A stretch of DNA of 64,000 bases from positions 1 to 64,000 of the forward strand of contig JABLXU010000016.1 in the NCBI GenBank assembly GCA_013177805.1. The letters are read 5' to 3'. The notes beneath the pieces are model-generated. The model had not been told where the DNA came from, did no database searches, and saw nothing but the letters and a program-made list of their open reading frames with translations. Made by a program: the position numbers and the translations under genes. Positions 49,365-59,600 of the stretch are shown in pieces. The stretch's first letter is position 1. Every line of letters starts with the position of its first letter. Source of the DNA: Candidatus Omnitrophota bacterium (GTDB taxonomy: Bacteria > Hinthialibacterota > Hinthialibacteria > Hinthialibacterales > Hinthialibacteraceae).

Positions 49365-50515
49365 GGCGAGGAAGGAGTGGATTCAAGGATGGAGGTTTCC
49401 GCCGCATCTTCCGGTCCATGCCCGGCCGGAACCTTCAAATTGAGTTGTTGGAGCAGTTGCCGGACTTTCACCTGGGTGCTATCGATTTGCAACGATTGGC
49501 GTAAATATTTCTGTGCCATGAGCGTCTGCCCATTCCCCGCGTACAGAGTGGCCAGCAAATTGAAGAGCGCGGGGTTCCGGAGAGGGGTATTCTGCTCCAT
49601 CAAACGCGTTTCGGCCTCGGTGGCTTGAGCGAGCGCTTCGTCTTCCCGGCGGGCGGCGAAAAGCATTTCCGCATATTGGACCTGGGTCCAGGGGGTAGCG
49701 TTCGCTGAGTTTAGCGCTCGCGTGAAAGCGCTTTCGGCTTCACCAAAGTTCAACAGGATCATTTCCGCCCGGCCCAGCAAGGACCAGGTGCCGGCGTCAT
49801 TGGGATTCAGTTCCGTGAGCTTGCGGGCCAGATCCCGCGCGGAGGCCGCCTGCCCGATGAGCAGTTGACTCTCCGCGATCTGGCGGATGGTTTCGGAGGA
49901 TTTATTCTTGACTGTTTCCGCTTCCAGCAGATAGGCTTTCCCTTCTTCAAGGCGGCCCTGCTTGAGGGTGACGAAGGCCAGGGCCGCCAGGGCCGCGCCG
50001 CTGGATTCACCAAGGCCAGCGGCGGCCCGGAAGCAATTTTCGGCGTTCGTCCAGTTTCCCAGCCGCGAGTTGATAATACCCAGGGTGTATTGAGAGCGCG
50101 CCTCCCGCTTTTTGGTTTCACTCATGGCATGGAACACATCCCAGGCCTTTTGCGGATCGCCGGTCTCGAGCAGCAAGTCCACCATCAACAGCAGGATGTC
50201 ATCGTCCTGGAGAGCGAATTGCCGGGCCCGCTCTACGGTCCGCAGGGCGGTATCCAACTGGCCTTGCAGATGCTGGATCACAGCCAGGTTATAGAGCAGA
50301 CCGGGGTGGTTGGGATGCTCGGCCATCGCCCGGGTAATTTCCTGGGCGGCTTCTTCGAGGCGGCCTTGCGCCACCAAGGGGGTCACGTCGATGGTCTTAA
50401 TATCTACGGGTTGGGATGAACAGGCACACAAACTCAGCGCGAGGCTGACGAGCAATATCCAACAGAGGGTAGATAGTGCCGGGGACAGAGAGTCTATAGC
50501 TGGGAGATGTCTCAT
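49361..50515 (-). CDS. TPR-repeat lipoprotein
   Basis: About 384 residues. The N-terminus (WILLVSLALSLCAC) is a lipoprotein signal with the lipidated Cys in LCAC-SSQP. TPR repeats follow (LLYNLAVIQHLQGQLDTAL, LLGRAEMILLNFGEAESAF, and others), probably seven or more. It is likely an outer- or inner-membrane lipoprotein scaffold; Lgt and LspA from this window would process it. ATG 50515 (MRHLPAIDSLS) is chosen because it puts the lipobox about 33 residues in; an in-frame start at 50695 gives an overlong leader. It overlaps hpt. No specific function is known. Confidence 0.85.
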   Translation of the reverse strand: MRHLPAIDSLSPALSTLCWILLVSLALSLCACSSQPVDIKTIDVTPLVAQGRLEEAAQEITRAMAEHPNHPGLLYNLAVIQHLQGQLDTALRTVERARQFALQDDDILLLMVDLLLETGDPQKAWDVFHAMSETKKREARSQYTLGIINSRLGNWTNAENCFRAAAGLGESSGAALAALAFVTLKQGRLEEGKAYLLEAETVKNKSSETIRQIAESQLLIGQAASARDLARKLTELNPNDAGTWSLLGRAEMILLNFGEAESAFTRALNSANATPWTQVQYAEMLFAARREDEALAQATEAETRLMEQNTPLRNPALFNLLATLYAGNGQTLMAQKYLRQSLQIDSTQVKVRQLLQQLNLKVPAGHGPEDAAETSILESTPSSP

Positions 50516-50706
50516 TACGCTTTCGATAGAGCCGGTTTGGCCAAGAAATCCGGATTCGAGCACGTGGCTCTTCCTGGGTCCCGCGGTCGATGCTTTGATT
50601 ACGGCAAGTATCCTATCATTGAGCCACATGGGAGCAAAGACCAGCTTCCAATTGATATTGCTCGTGATATTGCTCGGGTTTCTGACGGTAATCATAAAAT
50701 TGTGGA

Positions 50707-51495
50707 ATGATCCTAATGGAATTGCTGCAATCTGCCTTACTGAATCAGGTTCCTGGATTGATCCATGGATTTTTGTATCCCGGTAACCACCATAACCGGA
50801 ACGCGAATCTGAGTTTCAAGAACGGCCCCATCGAGACGGTCCGTGCCGCGCGGCGTGAGGCCTGCGGGATGGTAGGCATTCCACCAGAGCACCTCACGCA
50901 TGTGTACCAGGAACACGGCACCGTGATCTGGATTGTGACACGGGATCACCGCGGGGCGGGCGCCTGGACCGGCCGGGATCCCATCGGCCCCGGCGACGGC
51001 ATGATCACCCGGGAAGCGGGAGTGCCGCTGGCCATCCTCGTCGCCGATTGCCTGCCGGTGTTTTTCGCCGCGCCAAGGGCCGAAGCCATCGGAATCGCAC
51101 ACGCCGGGTGGAAGGGGACACTAGGCCGGATCGCTGTCCGGATGGTGGAACGTTTGGCCAGTGAATGCGGGATTCATCCAGCATCCCTTTGGGTCTGGAT
51201 CGGGCCGGGGATTTCCATCCGCGGATTTACGGTTCAAGAGGATGTGTGGAAGCCTTTTCAGGAGGCCTGGGGCCGGTATCCGGAATGTTTCGACAAGAGT
51301 ACCCGGGGCATTGATCTGAAACAAATCAACCGGTTGCAGCTATTGGAGGCGGGCGTATCAGACAACCACATCGAGATCTCACCTGAATGTACGTTCAGCG
51401 ATTCCCGTTTTTTTTCCTACCGGCGAGACGGCGCGGGCAGCGGCCACAACTTGGCGGTGATTCAAAAAAACGGCGATGGTTCAAGACCCGGCTAA
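50707..51495 (+). CDS. pgeF: Laccase-domain protein, PgeF/YfiH family
   Basis: 262 residues, cytoplasmic multicopper-like purine nucleoside phosphorylase/editing factor family (YfiH, PgeF), which removes mis-incorporated L-Ser from peptidoglycan precursors in E. coli. Conserved metal and active-site residues: His70 (HVYQEHG), Cys115 (VADCLPVFFA) and His132 (IAHAGWKGTLGR), with SLWVWIGPGISIRGFTVQ. It starts at ATG 50707 or 50716. It diverges from the TPR lipoprotein across 191 bp and its 3' end overlaps the convergent GT-C gene by 15 bases. Confidence 0.93.
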   Translation: MILMELLQSALLNQVPGLIHGFLYPGNHHNRNANLSFKNGPIETVRAARREACGMVGIPPEHLTHVYQEHGTVIWIVTRDHRGAGAWTGRDPIGPGDGMITREAGVPLAILVADCLPVFFAAPRAEAIGIAHAGWKGTLGRIAVRMVERLASECGIHPASLWVWIGPGISIRGFTVQEDVWKPFQEAWGRYPECFDKSTRGIDLKQINRLQLLEAGVSDNHIEISPECTFSDSRFFSYRRDGAGSGHNLAVIQKNGDGSRPG

Positions 51496-53136
51496 GCGCT
51501 GACGGACTTGATCCGCCTGGTCTTTGCGCACCAGGATACGCAACCGGGTGTCATACCAGAACCAACGTTCTTCCGGCGGAGTCTCCATCACCTTCTCCAG
51601 CTCAATGTAATTGTCGGCGAGGAAGGCATTGACGCGGTGGAGAAACTGGTTCCGCAAGCGTTTTTTTTCATCCACATCCTCTTCTTCGCGGCTCTCCAGG
51701 GACTGTGTTTTCAGATCAAGAAGCAACAAGACCGGCTGGTAAATGTCCAAGTCGGACAAGAAAGCCTGGTAGTGGCGGGGTTTCACGGCGGCGGCCAGTT
51801 TTTTCTTCCACAGCGGGGAGAAATGATAATACCGGTTTCCCGGATACCGCTGGGAGAACAGATACACGGAATTGGGTTCCCGCCCGATGATCAAAATCCG
51901 GTCCTCCGGCGAGGTCATAGCGCGCACGGCTTCCGCGACGCCCCTTTGCATTTGATACGGCCCTTCCCCCCCCCGTTGATTTTCGAGGATTTTATCAACC
52001 TCCGTGCCGTAGCGCTCGAGGCCGCTGGCCAGAGGAAGGACGGTGACGGCCAGCAGCGTCAATCCGTACAGGAGTTTTCCCCAGGACCGCGGCGAGGAAA
52101 ATCCTGTTATCCAAACGGAACGCAGGCTGCGCGTGAATCCCTCAAAAAATAAAGCCAACAGCAGGCACATCGAAACCGAGGCTTGCACGTAGTAGTGGAA
52201 ATAGAACTCGCCGCTGAGGGAGATGGCTACCAAATCACCCAAAAACGCGACAATCAGAGGCCAGGTCATCCACCGTAAATCCTTGGGCACCCAATAGCAC
52301 GTGGAAAGCGCCAGCAGGGGCGCGTATAAGTAAGGTCCGGTGGATTGGATAAACCGCCACTGCAGATTCAGGATTTCCTCGAACGGTTTGTAGGTCCGCC
52401 CCGGGCCGATGTAGTAGAGATTGAACAAGTAACTGGCTTCGAAATAGTCCCACCACGCTCCGTGCGCGAGGAAATAAATGGAGATCAAGATTTCCGGCAG
52501 CACGAGGCCTAGGCCCATGGCCGCCAACGGACCGGGAACCTCTTTCAGTTTCTTGCCCCGTTGGTGGGCATTGTGCAGAAGCGCGCCGATCAGGAAGGCC
52601 GTAGTGAAAACGTAGGTCTGCCGGAATTCCACCGCGGTTCCCAGGGCCAGGCCGGCGAAAAAACAGTTCCTGCTCCACGTGCCCCGGACGCGGAGGATCA
52701 ACCAATAGCAAAGCACCACGAAAAACAGCGCGCACTCTTCGGTCAATCCGCCGGATTGCACGGTCACCGGCGTGCTGGTGTAGAACACGTAAAGCAGAAA
52801 GGCCAGCAGCGAAGGGAGCCATCCAAAACGGCGGCGGCAGAAAGTGAACAACAAAGCCGCGGAACAAGACAACCAAAGGATTTGATGCCATTTCACCGCG
52901 GGCAGAGAAAAGGGAAACAACCGCAGAGGCAAAGAATGAAAAAAGAACACCCCCGGCGGCTTGTGGTCCCAAAAATCCCGGTAGGGCATTTCGCCGCCGG
53001 CCCAGGCCTGTGCGCCGGAGAGAAACAGGCCGTCGTCGTGCACCAAGGGAGCGTAGAAGGTGTGAATCCGTAAACCACTGTACGCCAGAAAGACGAACAA
53101 CCAGATCGCAAGGAAGGATACCGTGGTTTTGGTCAT
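51481..53136 (-). CDS. GT-C family membrane glycosyltransferase
   Basis: 551 residues with about ten membrane segments. The first external loop carries the GT-C acidic motif: VHDDGLFLSGAQAWAGG (Asp34-Asp35) followed by PYRDFWDHKPPGVFFFHS (residues 51-68), typical of bacterial PMT/ArnT-like transferases. It would use a lipid-linked sugar on the periplasmic side. A soluble C-terminal part (about residues 400-551) follows. The start ATG 53136 (MTKTTVSFLAIWLFVF) begins directly with a membrane segment. Substrate unknown; another GT-C protein of different sequence is at 7725. Confidence 0.85.
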   Translation of the reverse strand: MTKTTVSFLAIWLFVFLAYSGLRIHTFYAPLVHDDGLFLSGAQAWAGGEMPYRDFWDHKPPGVFFFHSLPLRLFPFSLPAVKWHQILWLSCSAALLFTFCRRRFGWLPSLLAFLLYVFYTSTPVTVQSGGLTEECALFFVVLCYWLILRVRGTWSRNCFFAGLALGTAVEFRQTYVFTTAFLIGALLHNAHQRGKKLKEVPGPLAAMGLGLVLPEILISIYFLAHGAWWDYFEASYLFNLYYIGPGRTYKPFEEILNLQWRFIQSTGPYLYAPLLALSTCYWVPKDLRWMTWPLIVAFLGDLVAISLSGEFYFHYYVQASVSMCLLLALFFEGFTRSLRSVWITGFSSPRSWGKLLYGLTLLAVTVLPLASGLERYGTEVDKILENQRGGEGPYQMQRGVAEAVRAMTSPEDRILIIGREPNSVYLFSQRYPGNRYYHFSPLWKKKLAAAVKPRHYQAFLSDLDIYQPVLLLLDLKTQSLESREEEDVDEKKRLRNQFLHRVNAFLADNYIELEKVMETPPEERWFWYDTRLRILVRKDQADQVRQRLAGS

Positions 53137-53387
53137 GGCACGAATCAGCGAGACAAATGTATAAAAAACCAAAGGTGTATTGCTTCCGCCATGGCCGTTC
53201 CCCGGCCGGAAGCGGCGCGCCGGACTCTTCGAGGGAAGAAGGAAGACGCGATAAACCGTTATCTTACTAGGATGCGGGGTTGAAACGTAGGTTCATGGCA
53301 TAATCAAGGAAAAGGGCCCACTTGCATTCTTCATGGTATTCCGAAGTTCCACGGTGTGCGTGGCGGTTCGGGCGCACCTCCCGCTGA

Positions 53388-56300
53388 TTAGGGTTCCATC
53401 ACTTCCACGGGATTCGATGGCCCGATCTCCTCGACAATCTCCCCGGTCATGGAATCCGCCCGCACGATCTTGTATTCATACGTCGCGTGGCGGACAAGGT
53501 GGACCGTATCAAGAAAGAGAATTTTGCCTGTGACGCGGTTGATGACCGCCGCGGGGCGTGCGGCCTTCGCGTTAGGCTGATCCACCAAGTAGGTAAAGAA
53601 CGGATCCTGAATGAAATTATTTTGGTTAATGTTGACCTTGAGCAAGGTGGGACTGATTTGCCGGTACGTGCCGGGCACATCAACGCGGCGGCGGTACACA
53701 ATGAACGGAAATTGAATTGTGGGCGTGATTTCCAATTTTAAGTCAACCAGGCTAAACGTGCCAATGGGAATCCCGACGCCATACGTAAAAGGCAGTGCCT
53801 CTCCCGGTTCGGGATTCGTCAGCCATAGCGCCTCCAGGGCGGGATGGGCAGGCGGCAGGCCGCGAATAGGCCAGGCGGGATGGGTATCCACCCGGGGGCT
53901 GGCCGCCCAATCAAAGATAACGGTATTATTGGACATCCGCCGTTCGCCGTTCTGCATCAAGGCCTCGGCGCGAATCACATAGGTGCGGTTAAGGGCCACT
54001 TTTTCGCCGCGCGCGTCATCGGTGATGTCCAGTATCGCATGATAGATGTTGTTCCGGTTGTCGAAGCGGTATTCATTTGGGCTAAGCGAAACTTGGCCTT
54101 CATTTCCCGTCAATAATTCGCCGGCGCCGAAATGAATACGGAAGCCGGCTACGCCCACCGACGGCCCGAACCAGGACAAACTGACCTTGGGCAAGGCGGC
54201 GTCGCCCACCGGTTCGGCGCTCTGCATGGAGGGGATGATCTTGCTGATATCCTGGGCGGGGATGCGAACCTGGAAGGGAAAATAAAACAACGGGCTTTGA
54301 TTGTTGTTTTCGTCGAACGTCCGTGCGGCGTAACAGATCCGGCCGCCGGGCGCGGGGCGGTAATCATCCAGGATGGTGAGTGAGGCATTGCCCTCGAAAT
54401 GTTTCTGGGCCACCATGACGAAATTCTCGCAATCGGGGCTGCGATAGAGGATAATACCCGCGGCATCGTCCGAACGGGGGAAATTGAACCGCAGGGGATG
54501 ATTCACTCCCTCCTCGTCCACGGGCCAATGTTCGCGGTCTCCTCCGGGATAACAATATTCACCCACTTCCCCGGCGATGGTAATAACGAAAAACAAGTTG
54601 TATCTGGTCTGATTCACCAACGAAAAGTATTCATCCGGCATCTCGTAAAAACCACAGGGCTGATCATCCTCCAAGATGAAGGTCACTCGATAGGAGATCA
54701 GCGAAGCATCCCCGGGTGTCAATTCGATCAGATCTTCGACATCTACATAGTCCTGATCCTCGGGGAATTCCACTTCCGCGACAGAAATATACCGGCTTAG
54801 TTGATTCGAGTTCGGCGCAGGCGTTTCGGTGGGATTAGGCACCGGAGTCCTCGTGGCGGCGGGCGTGGGGGTGGCTGTGGCTTCTGGGATGGAAAAATCC
54901 GGAGGCGTGGGGGTCGGGGTGGCCTGGATTTCGTAAGCGGGTGTGGGAGTAGGATCTTCAAAGGAAACCTGGGCACTCGTTACGAATATATCCGAATCGA
55001 TAGAAGGCAATCCAGGCAGCTGGGTATAGGAATGAAGGCGCTCGATTCGGACTTTTTGGATTTCAAGAGACTCTCGCGTGACGTAAAAATAGACATTCCT
55101 ATGCGCGCCATCTCCCGTGGATGTGTCGCTGAGTTGAAAGTTCTTCAGGCTGCAGTGGAAAGCAAACGTGCAGATCTCCGGCATGGAGGGCGGGGCCGGC
55201 GGCGTGGTATCGAAAATCACACCGCGTATGGGAGGGGATAGAGCCGACATGTTCCCCGCGGCGTCCAAGGCGGCGACGCAATACCAGAAAGCCTGGTTCT
55301 CCTGCTCCGGGAGTTTCACTGCGGGATCCGTGAAAACCGGATCGACGCCGTCTGTCTGAAGGACCTGGGCGATGTAGCCTTCGGGCATGCCGTTCACGGG
55401 CGGGAAGGGATCGGCTTTGCCGATATGTTCATACTCCTGGAACCGGTAAATGAAATATTGTGCTGTGTCATCGGTGTTGCGTGCCCAGGTAAGCCATACG
55501 CGTTGCATGCCATTCACCTCTACGACTTCGGTCCGCAGATCGCGGGGCGTTTCGGGCGCGTGCTTGTCCTGGACGGTGGCCGAGACGGGCGGGCTGGGCG
55601 TTCCGTTCTGGCCCAGTAAATCGCGCGCGGCCACCCAGTAGGTATATTGATCCCCGCCGGTAAACGGTTCTCCCACCGGCCCGGTTTTTTCTAGAGAGCG
55701 ATTGTCATCGACGAACATATAGTCTTCATCGGGCGCCGCGCCCTTGGCCTGGGCGGTCAGGGGGACGATGGGCAACCGGTTGATTTTTTGTAAGCGGCCT
55801 TGCGCCAGGAGAGAGTCGAAATTCTCTGCGGTCAAATCGCTATCGCCACGGAAGACGTTGTAGCCGAACATGATCTTTTTCTGCTGATCCAACGCGGCGG
55901 AATTGTCCCAGCGGAGGAAAACCTTGAGATGCCCCCGTTCGCCGGGTATATCGACCACTTCCGGCTTCAGCGGCGGCGGAAGGCGGGTGGGCTTGGAGGC
56001 GTCGATGGTCGCCCGTCCCAGCACCAACGTATCGGGGCCAAAACCGGTATCGGTCCGCAATTCGTAGGTGTAAATGCCAGGCGCGGCAAGATCGAGATAT
56101 CCCAGGCCTTCGACAATGGCTACACCGAAATTGGTCTGCACCAGCAGATTGCGGCGCATCGCGCAGGTACCGCAGGAATCCCCCCCGTCGAGGATGCCCA
56201 GCAGCTGCTCCGCGTAGGTCTCCGGGTTGACCGGCTCATCCAGCATGTAGGTCAGTGAGTTGAGGATATCCTCATAGGCCCGCGTGGTTTCCGGCTGTTC

Positions 56301-56600
56301 GAAAACGCTCCGGATCAACGGAACGTTACGCAGACGCGAGGTGACCGCAAGCAAGGTCATGGGAGAATCGGACGCGGCGTCTCCCGCCTTCCGGTAAATA
56401 GCGAACTTCCCAACGGGCTGCAGCCCATCGGTGATATACCAGCGCAGGAGGACCGGCGCTTTCCCTTCGACAGGAGTTCCCGCCAGGGCCACGAAAAACA
56501 AGTGGGAATCGTTTGCCGCAAGGGCTTCCAGACCGGTGATCGTGAAAAACAGAAGGGAGGTCAATGACACGCCGGTCCATTTAATCACATTCCACATCAT
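53388..56600 (-). CDS. Very large secreted protein with fibronectin type III-like domains
   Basis: 1,070 residues. A signal peptide (VSLTSLLFFTITGLEALA) exports it. The rest is beta-rich with several fibronectin type III-like modules; W-x-x-N/D, Y-x-Y-x-V-x-A and TPPAPPSMP turns recur, for example QYTYWVAARDLLGQNGTPS and FWYCVAALDAAGN. A Thr/Pro-rich linker (TPTPTP repeats, about residues 565-610) splits it. No enzyme motif, anchor or sorting tail was seen. ATG 56600 has GGAGG seven bases upstream and lies 20 bases inside the end of the preceding gene, so both are one transcript. It may be an adhesin, matrix or sheath protein; the family is not recognised. Confidence 0.8.
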   Translation of the reverse strand: MMWNVIKWTGVSLTSLLFFTITGLEALAANDSHLFFVALAGTPVEGKAPVLLRWYITDGLQPVGKFAIYRKAGDAASDSPMTLLAVTSRLRNVPLIRSVFEQPETTRAYEDILNSLTYMLDEPVNPETYAEQLLGILDGGDSCGTCAMRRNLLVQTNFGVAIVEGLGYLDLAAPGIYTYELRTDTGFGPDTLVLGRATIDASKPTRLPPPLKPEVVDIPGERGHLKVFLRWDNSAALDQQKKIMFGYNVFRGDSDLTAENFDSLLAQGRLQKINRLPIVPLTAQAKGAAPDEDYMFVDDNRSLEKTGPVGEPFTGGDQYTYWVAARDLLGQNGTPSPPVSATVQDKHAPETPRDLRTEVVEVNGMQRVWLTWARNTDDTAQYFIYRFQEYEHIGKADPFPPVNGMPEGYIAQVLQTDGVDPVFTDPAVKLPEQENQAFWYCVAALDAAGNMSALSPPIRGVIFDTTPPAPPSMPEICTFAFHCSLKNFQLSDTSTGDGAHRNVYFYVTRESLEIQKVRIERLHSYTQLPGLPSIDSDIFVTSAQVSFEDPTPTPAYEIQATPTPTPPDFSIPEATATPTPAATRTPVPNPTETPAPNSNQLSRYISVAEVEFPEDQDYVDVEDLIELTPGDASLISYRVTFILEDDQPCGFYEMPDEYFSLVNQTRYNLFFVITIAGEVGEYCYPGGDREHWPVDEEGVNHPLRFNFPRSDDAAGIILYRSPDCENFVMVAQKHFEGNASLTILDDYRPAPGGRICYAARTFDENNNQSPLFYFPFQVRIPAQDISKIIPSMQSAEPVGDAALPKVSLSWFGPSVGVAGFRIHFGAGELLTGNEGQVSLSPNEYRFDNRNNIYHAILDITDDARGEKVALNRTYVIRAEALMQNGERRMSNNTVIFDWAASPRVDTHPAWPIRGLPPAHPALEALWLTNPEPGEALPFTYGVGIPIGTFSLVDLKLEITPTIQFPFIVYRRRVDVPGTYRQISPTLLKVNINQNNFIQDPFFTYLVDQPNAKAARPAAVINRVTGKILFLDTVHLVRHATYEYKIVRADSMTGEIVEEIGPSNPVEVMEP

Positions 56601-59600
56601 AATTGGTCCTCCAGTCATTCTTGTACATCAGATCAAAGGAAGCGACGCAGGCCATGCACCACCCGTCGTCCAGCACATCGGCCGGGGTGTTCCAGTCCTC
56701 TTCCTCGCAGAAACCAATCCCGCCCGCGATCCAGGCGTCCCCCCGGAAAACGAAATCGGAGCCATCGTAACCGCCCAGCAGGGTCAGCCGCCCCTTGGCG
56801 CTGACCACGCAGGCCGCCTCACCAAAAATCCCCGCGTAGATTTTGCCGCCCAGCACGGGACCGTCCGCGAACACCCAGAAGGCGAGGCCGCCCTCCGCCC
56901 CAACGGTCAGCAGGCACCCGTAATTGACGATCGGGAACGAGCCCTCGGCGCTGGCAAATATCCCCCGGAACCGGCCAGGTTTAAACATGTTGGGGGCGTC
57001 CTTGTTCACGTCGATTAAGGGATCCAGGCAGTAGGTCTCGCCCAGGAAGATTCCCCCTTTGAGGTTGCCCTTGCTGAATCCGATGTTGGAAACAAAGGCG
57101 ACCAGGTAGTTTTCATCGCTGCCGATGGAGACCCGGAATCCGGGGTCCTTGATAGGCAACTTGCCCACGTTGAGTCCACCCCGCACGATGAACGATCCGC
57201 CGACATTGATCAGTTTGCCGTTGTTGATCATGAATTGGAATTCGATGTCCGCCTTGAGGCTGGAGCCGGCAAGGTCGAGGGGGACATCCTTCGCGCCAAG
57301 CCGGGTGTCCATCACCGGCCCGCTGCCGATCGGCGCGCTACAGTTTTTGCCCTTGTAGCCCACCTGGTAGCGGGTCATGTCCAGGTACGCGTTAAAGGTG
57401 ATGTCATCGGGCGTGCTGATGGAAAACGATCCGTCGATATGCAGTTTTTCCAATACATTTCCCGCGACAACGGCGTACCCTTTCATCGAGGCGCCCTTGA
57501 AGCCCTTCACGTTCTTGAAGTCTTCCAAAGCCCCTTCTAACTGGCCGATCTGTTGCTTGACGAAGTCCTCCACCGTCCGGTTCAAACTGTCCAGGAGTTT
57601 TTGGGCCTGATCGCGCAGCAGGTCCTGCACCGGCATCAGCTGGGTGTTCACGCTGATGGTCAGTTTTTGGAATTGGGGCGAATTGAAGACCTGGTCCAGA
57701 ATCCGCTGGGTGATTTCCCGCGCGGCCAAGACATTCAACGATGGGAAGTCGGTTTGCGCGGCGGCCAGCAGTTTCGCCTTGACCGCCTGTTTGATTTGCG
57801 GGACCAGCTGGTTCTTCACCTCGTTGAGGGGAAACACCTGGTCCAGCAGAAGCGCGGGATCCAACACCTGTTCGGCCTTCTCCAGGGCCGGCCGGACCTT
57901 GGTTTGAATCACGGTCCGGATTTCCTGGCGGATCTTCTCCACCGGGGCCAGGAGTTGGTTGATATCCACCCCGAACGACTGTGCGCCACGCATCGTATGG
58001 TTGACGATGGCCCGCACCAGTGGGCTCAATTGTTCGGGCGAGAAATTTAGGGCGGTTTCAATATCGTTCAAGAGATCCAGCATGATCCGGATGGCCTGCA
58101 TGGCGGGCATGTCCCGCTTGGTCAGCAGGGCCGCCAGATCAAGCTGATTCATCATTTGGTCCAGCAATTGGTCGAACGCGGCGTTGGCCTGCAATAGGTA
58201 ATTCTGATATTCCACGGACGATTGCGGCAGCCCGGCCAGTTGGGATTGCAGTTGTTGCATGAACTCGGCCACGATGGGTTCCATCAAGGCCGCCAGGGCG
58301 GGGCGGACAGCCACCGACAGGTCCACCCGCAGGCCATTGGCCACCGCATCCAGTTTATCCCGCACCGGTCCCAGGAAGGAATTCGCGATTTCCTGGGAAA
58401 ACTTGCTGAATTTGCTGGAGAGATTCAATTTAGGCTGGGCGATGACATCTACCCCAAAGGTGATTTCCGTCCGGACCGTGTTGAGATACTCCACCGCCGA
58501 AACCATGTCGAGCACGATGAGATCTTCCTGGATGGGTGTCTGGGTCCGGAATTCCTTGTCTGTGGGGATGTATTTCAATTTGTATTTCAGGGTGATCAAG
58601 TTCGCGAATTTTGTCCGGACCTCGATGGGGTTAGCCTCGACATACGCGGCGACTCTCTCCACCGCCGTCGGTCCCGTGGGCGCCTGGCCATCTGGAAAGC
58701 CGTCCGCGTCGGTGTCGGGATTGCCGGCTCCGAACCAGGGCGAACCATCCGCCAGGTTGCCCACGAATCCATTTACGATGGCGTGAATCTTGGGAGGATC
58801 GAAGAGCGACACGGTCATGTCACCGATCAGATTGTAAAAACCGTTGGGCACCGTGGGATTGTTGTCGAAGGCGGAGAGGTAGATTTTCTGGATCGACGCG
58901 GGATAGCCGTCATACTGGGTCAGCAATGGTTGTTCGATCCGCGAGTTGGCGATCGTGCCGCAGGGGCGGAGGTTGATCTGCATGGCGGCTTCGTCCGTAA
59001 CGTGTTCGATGGGATTCTTTGTGGAGACCCATAGGGTGCGTTCCGCATCCGGCGATGCCGGAGTTTTCTTCTCGAAGGCCAGGGTCAACAAGCGGAACCG
59101 CGCCACCCAATAGGCTAGGAGTTTTTCCTCATTTTTGGCTCCGGCGGGAATCTTACCTTGGTCGAGGTTGCCGCAGGCGTTAAGCGTCATTTTTTCGAAG
59201 GGGACGGTGATCAGCGCGGGCCAGGGGATATCGATGATTCCTTCGGTGGTTGTATCCAACCCTTTGGAGTTGTTATCGAGATACGCCTGTCCGAACGAGG
59301 TCAGCTGTACCGCGTAGCCTTTCATCTGGCAGTCCGGATCCTTGTACAGTTCCAGGCTGTCGTTCTGGCTTTGCGCGTCCACGACTCCCGAATAGCCGCC
59401 CGGTCGCAGATAAAGTTTAGTCCATTCCGTGCTGACCATGGTTTTCGTTTGCGAGTCGATCGCGACAGTAAAGGACTGGCCGTTGAACTCGCTGGGAAAC
59501 AGGTTGATCCCCGCGAACAAGCCGCTGCCGTCGCGAAACGGCCCGTCGCCGTAGGAATATAGACCGGCGTTCTCCCGCGCGCGCATGGCTTGTAGATATT

